64,000 nt of DNA from Flavobacterium selenitireducens (GTDB lineage: Bacteria; Bacteroidota; Bacteroidia; Flavobacteriales; Flavobacteriaceae), in the NCBI RefSeq assembly GCF_014748335.1, contig NZ_JAAVIY010000001.1, positions 682,001 through 746,000 of the forward strand, given 5' to 3'. The notes below the pieces were generated by a model, which had not been told where the DNA came from, made no database searches, and saw only the letters and a program-made list of their open reading frames with translations. A program made the position numbers and the translations under genes. Shown here piece after piece: positions 59,202-64,000 of this stretch. Numbering within the stretch: position 1 is the first letter of the stretch; each line of letters begins with the position of its first letter.

Positions 59202-59236
59202 ATCCCTCGGATTTTTTTCCGGGGGATTTTTTTTGT
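59202..59236 (+). terminator. intrinsic terminator after the secreted protein gene
   Basis: ATCCCTCGG (59202-59210) and CCGGGGGAT (59219-59227), stem with a mismatch and a T-rich loop, followed by a run of eight T. Confidence 0.82.
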
Positions 59237-59267
59237 CGATTTCCGACTGTCATCCGCACATCTTCGG

Positions 59268-60731
59268 CTATCGCTTGAGCATCCCGAACGCCTTGTCTAT
59301 AACGGAATTTACCTCGGGCGAAATCTTAAGTACATAATGCGATCCTACAAAAAAAGCCCCCACCAAAACTGATTTCGACGCGATATTGACAATCGGGTGA
59401 AAATCGAATTCCCAGTAATAAAACAAGGCGAACGATATCGCCAGTATCGCGAATGAGTACAGCGTTTGTTTGGTAAACGGATAGAGCTTCATCCGGAAGA
59501 CCACGAACAGCAGTTTCGCCAAATTGTAGAGCGCGACCGATATCAAAGTCGCCAAAGCCGCGCCATCGATGCGCATTTTCGGAATCAGGTACAAATTCAA
59601 CCCGATCTGGACGACAGCCAGCAAAAGGCCTAAAACCAGTACCGCATTGTAATATTTGGAATTGAAAATGATCGCATTGTTGTTGCCCAAAATCAACTCG
59701 AGATATTTTGAAAATCCGATGACGAAAACCGTGAACAACCCTTTGGAATATTCAGGCGGAAGCAACCTGTACATTTGGTTTACATTGACCAAAATCCCGA
59801 TCAGGACGAGCCCGCCGACGATTTGGAGCGTGATCGAAGTGCGTTTGTAAAAGTCGTTGAGTTCTTCATACTTACCTTCGGCCATCAGTTTGGCAGTGAT
59901 CGGATAAGCGATCTGGTGCATCGACCGGCTCGGTACCGCAATCACGGTCGCCATGAAAACCGCCACACTGTAGAATGCAATGTTGTCGATGTCGATCATT
60001 TTCCCCATCATCATCTTATCGAGATCAAGCAGCATATTGGCCACGCTCCCGGACAAAATAATAAACACCGAATAACGGAACACCGCTTTCCTGTTTACCG
60101 GAAAACGCCTGTCAAGCCTGAATTCCCGTATGCGAAAAGCATAAACCATCATGATGGCCGTGATGACCAGATAAATGGCCAGCGTCAGGTTGACGAAACT
60201 TCCGGCAGAAATCCAGTCGAAATACACAGCGAAGAGCCCTGCGGTGATCAGGACACGCAGCAGGATTTCGCGGGCGAACGTACCAAAAACCGACTTCAGG
60301 TGCACTTTGACCCAAGCATAAAAAATCTCGAAATAGGCCATGCACAGCCCGATAAGCGGGATTTGCCAGAAATAATCAAAGATGATGGGGCTTTTGGTCG
60401 AAAAGTAACCCGCAATTTGATCGTATCCGAAATAGCACACGATGAGCAACGGGATCGCCACCACGAGTGGCAACAGCAACAAATAGGTGAGAAACCCGTT
60501 TTTTTCCTGTTCGGAGCGATATCCGACAAAAAACTTTACGAGCGTGTTATGGACGCCGAACGCCATCAAGGGCATGATCACGTTACCCGACGACAAAATG
60601 AATCCGGTCAAACCGTAAAATTCATCGCCGAGGATTTGCGGGTACATGAACAACGTATTGGCCGCCCCTATCGCAAAACCGACATAGGTAATGAGCGTGT
60701 TGCTGATCGACTGTTTGATGACGATGCCCAT
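59268..60731 (-). CDS. polysaccharide flippase (Wzx/MOP family)
   Basis: A 487-residue inner-membrane protein with about 14 helices of the MOP exporter superfamily (oligosaccharidyl-lipid flippase). The N-terminal block IKQSISNTLITYVGFAIGA and FGVHNTLVKFFVGY are typical of Wzx-like proteins. It would transport lipid-linked glycans to the periplasm for surface polysaccharide or O-antigen assembly. The start overlaps the stop of the glycosyltransferase gene by one base, making one operon with the two genes above it. The exported glycan is not known. Confidence 0.9.
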   Translation of the reverse strand: MGIVIKQSISNTLITYVGFAIGAANTLFMYPQILGDEFYGLTGFILSSGNVIMPLMAFGVHNTLVKFFVGYRSEQEKNGFLTYLLLLPLVVAIPLLIVCYFGYDQIAGYFSTKSPIIFDYFWQIPLIGLCMAYFEIFYAWVKVHLKSVFGTFAREILLRVLITAGLFAVYFDWISAGSFVNLTLAIYLVITAIMMVYAFRIREFRLDRRFPVNRKAVFRYSVFIILSGSVANMLLDLDKMMMGKMIDIDNIAFYSVAVFMATVIAVPSRSMHQIAYPITAKLMAEGKYEELNDFYKRTSITLQIVGGLVLIGILVNVNQMYRLLPPEYSKGLFTVFVIGFSKYLELILGNNNAIIFNSKYYNAVLVLGLLLAVVQIGLNLYLIPKMRIDGAALATLISVALYNLAKLLFVVFRMKLYPFTKQTLYSFAILAISFALFYYWEFDFHPIVNIASKSVLVGAFFVGSHYVLKISPEVNSVIDKAFGMLKR

Positions 60732-62008
60732 CAGGAAAGTAGCCCGGCCAGTTTTTGGGTAAGGTTGCGGCGGGAGTATTGTTCGAGTTCGACAGGCTCC
60801 ACGGTAAGGTTTCCGTCTAGATAGGATTCGTAAAGCGCCAATATCGTCCGTTTGAGCAAGTCCTTCCCGGCGTAGTCGATAAAGATTCCCGTGCTTGTGT
60901 TTTCGATGATTTCCGCAAAGTCAGATCCATTCGGGCCAATTGCGACGATCGGTCGGCCGGAAACCATATATTCGAAGAGTTTTCCCGGAATGATGCTTCT
61001 CGTGTGTAGCGAATTGATTTCGATAAGCAACAAAACCTGTGAGCTGCGTTGTTGGGCTATCGCTTCATCGTGTGGGACATACCCGAGATTGTTCATGAAA
61101 TCCTCTAGTTGGTACAGCCGTATCGATTCGAGAACTTCGGGGCTTAACGTTCCTATCAGCTTGATTTCCAGATGATCGGCGAAGCCCGACACTTCGTTGA
61201 CGATCTCGCTCAGCGTCTGCCATAAAAACAACGGGTTCCGCTCTGAGAGAAGCGAACCGATATGCGCCAGCGAAAACTTGCTATCCAACGTTTCGGCTAA
61301 CACTTTCTCCTGGTCGAAACCGTTGGTAATGATTTCGATAGGCTTTGTCGTGATCTTGGAAAAATCGGCTTTGGTAGTTTGGCTCGTCACGATAATCTGG
61401 TCGGCGGCTTTAAGCACACGTCTCTCCATGCGCTTGTGCTTGAATTCCGAATAGCGCGACAATTTGAGGTCTTTCTGGTAGCCGATGGTCGTCCACGGAT
61501 CGCGAAAATCCGCAACCCATTTCACGTTCAAGCGCTTCTGTAATTTAATTCCGATAAGGTGCAAACTGTGAGGCGGACCCGTCGTGATGATCGTGTCGAT
61601 GGCGTGCTCCTGTATGTATCTTTCGAGAAAATGCACCGATGGCCTGACCCAGAAAATACGCGCATCCGGAATAAAAAAGTTGCCGCGAATCCAAAGCGCC
61701 ACTTTTTCGGAAAAGCTTTGTTTGCTGCTGTTCGGAATGATCCCGGCGCTCATTTTCTTAACTTTGTTCTTGTACAGCATAGACGCAAAACCGTAAGGCT
61801 CGAAAATCTTCTTTTTGATGACCGTCAGTTTTGGCGACACCTCTTTGCTGAATGCCTCATCGATTATCGGATAGGTCGGATTTTCCGGAATATACACGAC
61901 AGGCTCGATCCCAAACTCCGGCAGGTATTTGACGAATTTAAGCCAGCGCTGCACTCCCGGTCCTCCGGCGGGCGGCCAATAATAGGTTATGATGAGTACT
62001 TTTTTCAA
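60731..62008 (-). CDS. glycosyltransferase family 4-like enzyme
   Basis: A 425-residue GT-B fold glycosyltransferase. The N terminus has ITYYWPPAGGPGVQRWLKF with the Gly-rich loop, ITTGPPHSLHLIG and WVADFRDPWTTIGYQKDL; the C-terminal donor-binding part has GKLFEYMVSGRPIVAIGPNG with the E-x7-E-type pattern. It transfers a sugar in cytoplasmic steps of glycan synthesis. It overlaps YfhO upstream by 4 bp and flippase downstream by 1 bp. Sugar identity unknown. Confidence 0.9.
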   Translation of the reverse strand: MKKVLIITYYWPPAGGPGVQRWLKFVKYLPEFGIEPVVYIPENPTYPIIDEAFSKEVSPKLTVIKKKIFEPYGFASMLYKNKVKKMSAGIIPNSSKQSFSEKVALWIRGNFFIPDARIFWVRPSVHFLERYIQEHAIDTIITTGPPHSLHLIGIKLQKRLNVKWVADFRDPWTTIGYQKDLKLSRYSEFKHKRMERRVLKAADQIIVTSQTTKADFSKITTKPIEIITNGFDQEKVLAETLDSKFSLAHIGSLLSERNPLFLWQTLSEIVNEVSGFADHLEIKLIGTLSPEVLESIRLYQLEDFMNNLGYVPHDEAIAQQRSSQVLLLIEINSLHTRSIIPGKLFEYMVSGRPIVAIGPNGSDFAEIIENTSTGIFIDYAGKDLLKRTILALYESYLDGNLTVEPVELEQYSRRNLTQKLAGLLS

Positions 62009-64000
62009 CTCGCCTTTTGCTTCCTTTTGCGTTCGTAAAAAATGCCACCTGCGGCAAGCAACACCATGCCGAGTGAACTGGCGAGCGCGATATAGCCCCC
62101 CGTTTTGACGACCTCAGGTTCAAATTTGAATTCAATCGTGTGTTTTCCGGCGGGAACCGAAAGTGCGCGCAACGTGTAATCGGCCCTGACGATGTTGGCT
62201 TCCTTGCCGTCGATCGTGGCCTTCCATCCTTTCGGATAGTAGATTTCGGAGAAAACCGCAAAACCGTCGTTGGGATTCTCGCTGATGTATCGGATGTGAT
62301 TCGAATCGTATTTCACGACGCGTATCGAAGCCGAAGTCGTGTCTTTCGTGAATTCCGAAATATTCACGCCAGGAAATTCGAAAGTATTGACGACGGCCAC
62401 GTTTTTAGAATCGAGGCTGTCGAGCGCTTTCATTTCCTGGTCGGGCGTTTTTACCGCTTTGATGTTGCTTACGAACCACGCATTTCCGTTGGCTTCGGGA
62501 TTCGGGATAGCGAACTCCTCCCCTTTTTCATTGGTTTGGATCACATATTTGGTGTTGAGCAAATTCAACACTTCCAGATTATTTTTTGCGATCTGGTATT
62601 CGAGAATTTGTTCCATTCGCCTCGGACGCACCGCGCTGTATCCCGACAAAGACTTGTGGAAATACGAGGTTCTCGCATTGTGTATCGCATTGATTTCGAA
62701 TACGCGGTAATGTGAGGTATCCTGCAAGATCGCCTGATCTACCTGGGTAGGCTCAAACGGGATTTCGACCGCGCGGGCATCAACGAAATCGTCGGCTTCG
62801 ACATAATTCTTATCGATGAAGAACAGGTCGCCTATCATGATCACGGCGACAATCACGAGTGAAGTGGTTTGGGAAATCTTGTTTCTCAGGTAAAACCATA
62901 ACGCAAGAGCGGCGGCAATGACCAATACGGACGAGCGAAGCAGATCTGAAGTGTAGAAACGGCTGCGGTCGGACTTCAACGCGTCGACGAACTCTGGCCC
63001 GTAATTCTGCAACAGCATCGCATCGCTCCCGCCTCCAAATGTGAATTGTCCTTTCACGACAAACAACAACGCGATGATTCCGAGAAAAACACCTCCTGCT
63101 TTGTAAAGATCCTTGACCTTGTTTTCCTTATCGGATGCAAAAAACGATTGCAATCCCATAATTGCCAGGACCGGAATGCAAAGTTCCAACACGACTTGTA
63201 TAGACGAAACCGCGCGGAATTTGTCGTAAAGCGGCACGTAATCGATAAATAAATTCGTAAGCACAGGGAAATTCTTGCCCCACGAGAGCAATAAAGACAG
63301 AATCGCGCCTGCCAAAAACGCATATTTTATTTTCCTGTCGTCTACGAAAAACGCCAAAATCGCCAGGAAGAATACGACAGCGCCAACATAAGCCGGAGCC
63401 GCGACGATAGGCTGGTCGCCCCAATAAAGCGGCATGCTGTCAATGCCGTGTTTGGCCTGTTCGGCGGGAACGCCCTGGGAAATCAGGAAGTCGTAAGTAT
63501 CGCTGTTGGTATCGAGCCTTTCGCCGTTGGAACCTCCGAAAAGGCGAGGCGCGATCAGGTTGAAACTCTCCATGATGCCGTAGCTATACTCGGTGATATA
63601 GTCATAGTCCATAGACGAGGTTGTCTCGTTTTTGGATCCGTCGGGCTTAAAGGTGAGTTCGCTTTTACCGCGTATCGAAAAATCCGTGTATTCGGCAGTA
63701 GCCAACAAATTCGAAGCATTTGCACCAATGGCGAGCACGCCCGCGACGGCAAATATCCCGAACGAAATGCCAAGCGACCGGAATTCCTTCTGTTTGGCCG
63801 CTTTCCAGATGTAGAAAACGACGATCGCCAATAACAGGAAAAGCAAGTAATACGTCATTTGGAAATGGTTCGCATTGATTTCCAGCGCGGCGGCGACCAT
63901 CGTGAGCAATCCGCCGGATACGTACCGCTTCCTGAAAACAAGCAAAACGCCCGCAACGACGGCCGGCATATAAGCGATCGCATGTGCCTTGGCGTTGTGT
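62005..64000 (-). CDS. YfhO family membrane protein, 5' end outside window
   Basis: About 665 codons of a larger gene; reading continues across the window edge without stop (HNAKAHAIAYMPAVVAG), so the ATG at 63969 is internal. The protein has many membrane helices in the first two thirds, then an extracytoplasmic domain with FSEIYYPKGWKATIDGKEAN and a final helix with basic tail. YfhO proteins are GT-C-fold enzymes thought to add sugars to lipoteichoic acid or to surface glycans from polyprenyl-phosphate donors. It is the first gene in view of a three-gene unit. The catalytic N-terminal loop is out of view. Confidence 0.88.
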   Translation of the reverse strand, partial: HNAKAHAIAYMPAVVAGVLLVFRKRYVSGGLLTMVAAALEINANHFQMTYYLLFLLLAIVVFYIWKAAKQKEFRSLGISFGIFAVAGVLAIGANASNLLATAEYTDFSIRGKSELTFKPDGSKNETTSSMDYDYITEYSYGIMESFNLIAPRLFGGSNGERLDTNSDTYDFLISQGVPAEQAKHGIDSMPLYWGDQPIVAAPAYVGAVVFFLAILAFFVDDRKIKYAFLAGAILSLLLSWGKNFPVLTNLFIDYVPLYDKFRAVSSIQVVLELCIPVLAIMGLQSFFASDKENKVKDLYKAGGVFLGIIALLFVVKGQFTFGGGSDAMLLQNYGPEFVDALKSDRSRFYTSDLLRSSVLVIAAALALWFYLRNKISQTTSLVIVAVIMIGDLFFIDKNYVEADDFVDARAVEIPFEPTQVDQAILQDTSHYRVFEINAIHNARTSYFHKSLSGYSAVRPRRMEQILEYQIAKNNLEVLNLLNTKYVIQTNEKGEEFAIPNPEANGNAWFVSNIKAVKTPDQEMKALDSLDSKNVAVVNTFEFPGVNISEFTKDTTSASIRVVKYDSNHIRYISENPNDGFAVFSEIYYPKGWKATIDGKEANIVRADYTLRALSVPAGKHTIEFKFEPEVVKTGGYIALASSLGMVLLAAGGIFYERKRKQKAS

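Noticed and set aside
1..64000. tRNA, rRNA, insertion sequences, integrases or phage genes
   Set aside because: I looked for cloverleaf-type segments, DDE or recombinase motifs and structural phage genes and saw none, so I report none.

Overview
The window looks like chromosomal DNA from the Flavobacteriaceae (Bacteroidota), probably Flavobacterium or a close relative. Supporting signs are repeated TAnnTTTG -7 promoter boxes, the near absence of Shine-Dalgarno sites, a type IX secretion C-terminal domain on a peptidase, family-restricted small proteins (DUF6452, DUF6048, DUF6095, DUF6146, DUF6787) and a ferredoxin/acyl-CoA reductase/serC/serA block. By eye the base composition is near 45-50% GC, high for the genus. 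I see no tRNA, rRNA, IS transposase, prophage or CRISPR array. Most of the sequence is ordinary core genome. The unusual material is an apparent copper-protein operon, many repeats, two broken genes and several enzymes missing textbook residues.

Layout. 1-6300: the end of rlmD, two envelope proteins, RNA and small-molecule methyltransferases, a ZIP metal transporter, and murQ with two small membrane proteins. 6739-8504: two secreted esterases on the minus strand. 8835-16737: a plus-strand run holding a lipoprotein, TerC, a small CNGKCH protein, MbnP, a MauG-like di-heme protein, an outer-membrane barrel, a PhoX-like lipoprotein and a second, larger MauG-like protein. 16736-17828: five and a half copies of a 202-bp satellite with a palindrome in each unit. 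17906-22831: both topoisomerase IV subunits. 22925-23405: a GC-rich repeat cluster. 23419-27247: transglutaminase-like protein, DUF2459 protein, NADPH-dependent reductase and ychF. 28041-31893: ferredoxin, acyl-CoA reductase, serC, serA. 31908-32880: a broken S41 peptidase. 32992-41293: small proteins, msrA, an ABC ATPase, a large membrane protein, a TIGR02757 protein, an AraC regulator with a metal-binding-type N terminus beside an HMA/MauE-like membrane protein, and a DEAD-box helicase. 41351-50342: lactonase-like protein, BatA/VWA protein, dihydroorotase-like protein, esterase, metallo-hydrolase and a large conserved protein of unknown function. 50734-57084: bcp, nth, a broken lipoprotein gene, a 47-residue gene, an ECF sigma factor, uvrA and a small membrane protein. 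57141-64000: an M28 peptidase, a secreted protein, and a flippase/glycosyltransferase/YfhO cluster.

How the genes work together. The clearest functional group is 10013-13235, where MbnP and a MauG-like enzyme are translationally coupled to a barrel with a Cys-rich N terminus. This resembles known MbnP/MbnH copper pairs, with two extra candidate metal-handling proteins. serC and serA supply two steps of serine synthesis. parE and parC form topoisomerase IV. The last three genes overlap end to start and form a surface-glycan unit. The repeats deserve attention: a 10-bp-phased AAACG array at two loci, an 87-bp element with fixed ends before two genes, a 202-bp satellite, and 7- and 8-bp AT-rich arrays that run up to or into stop codons.
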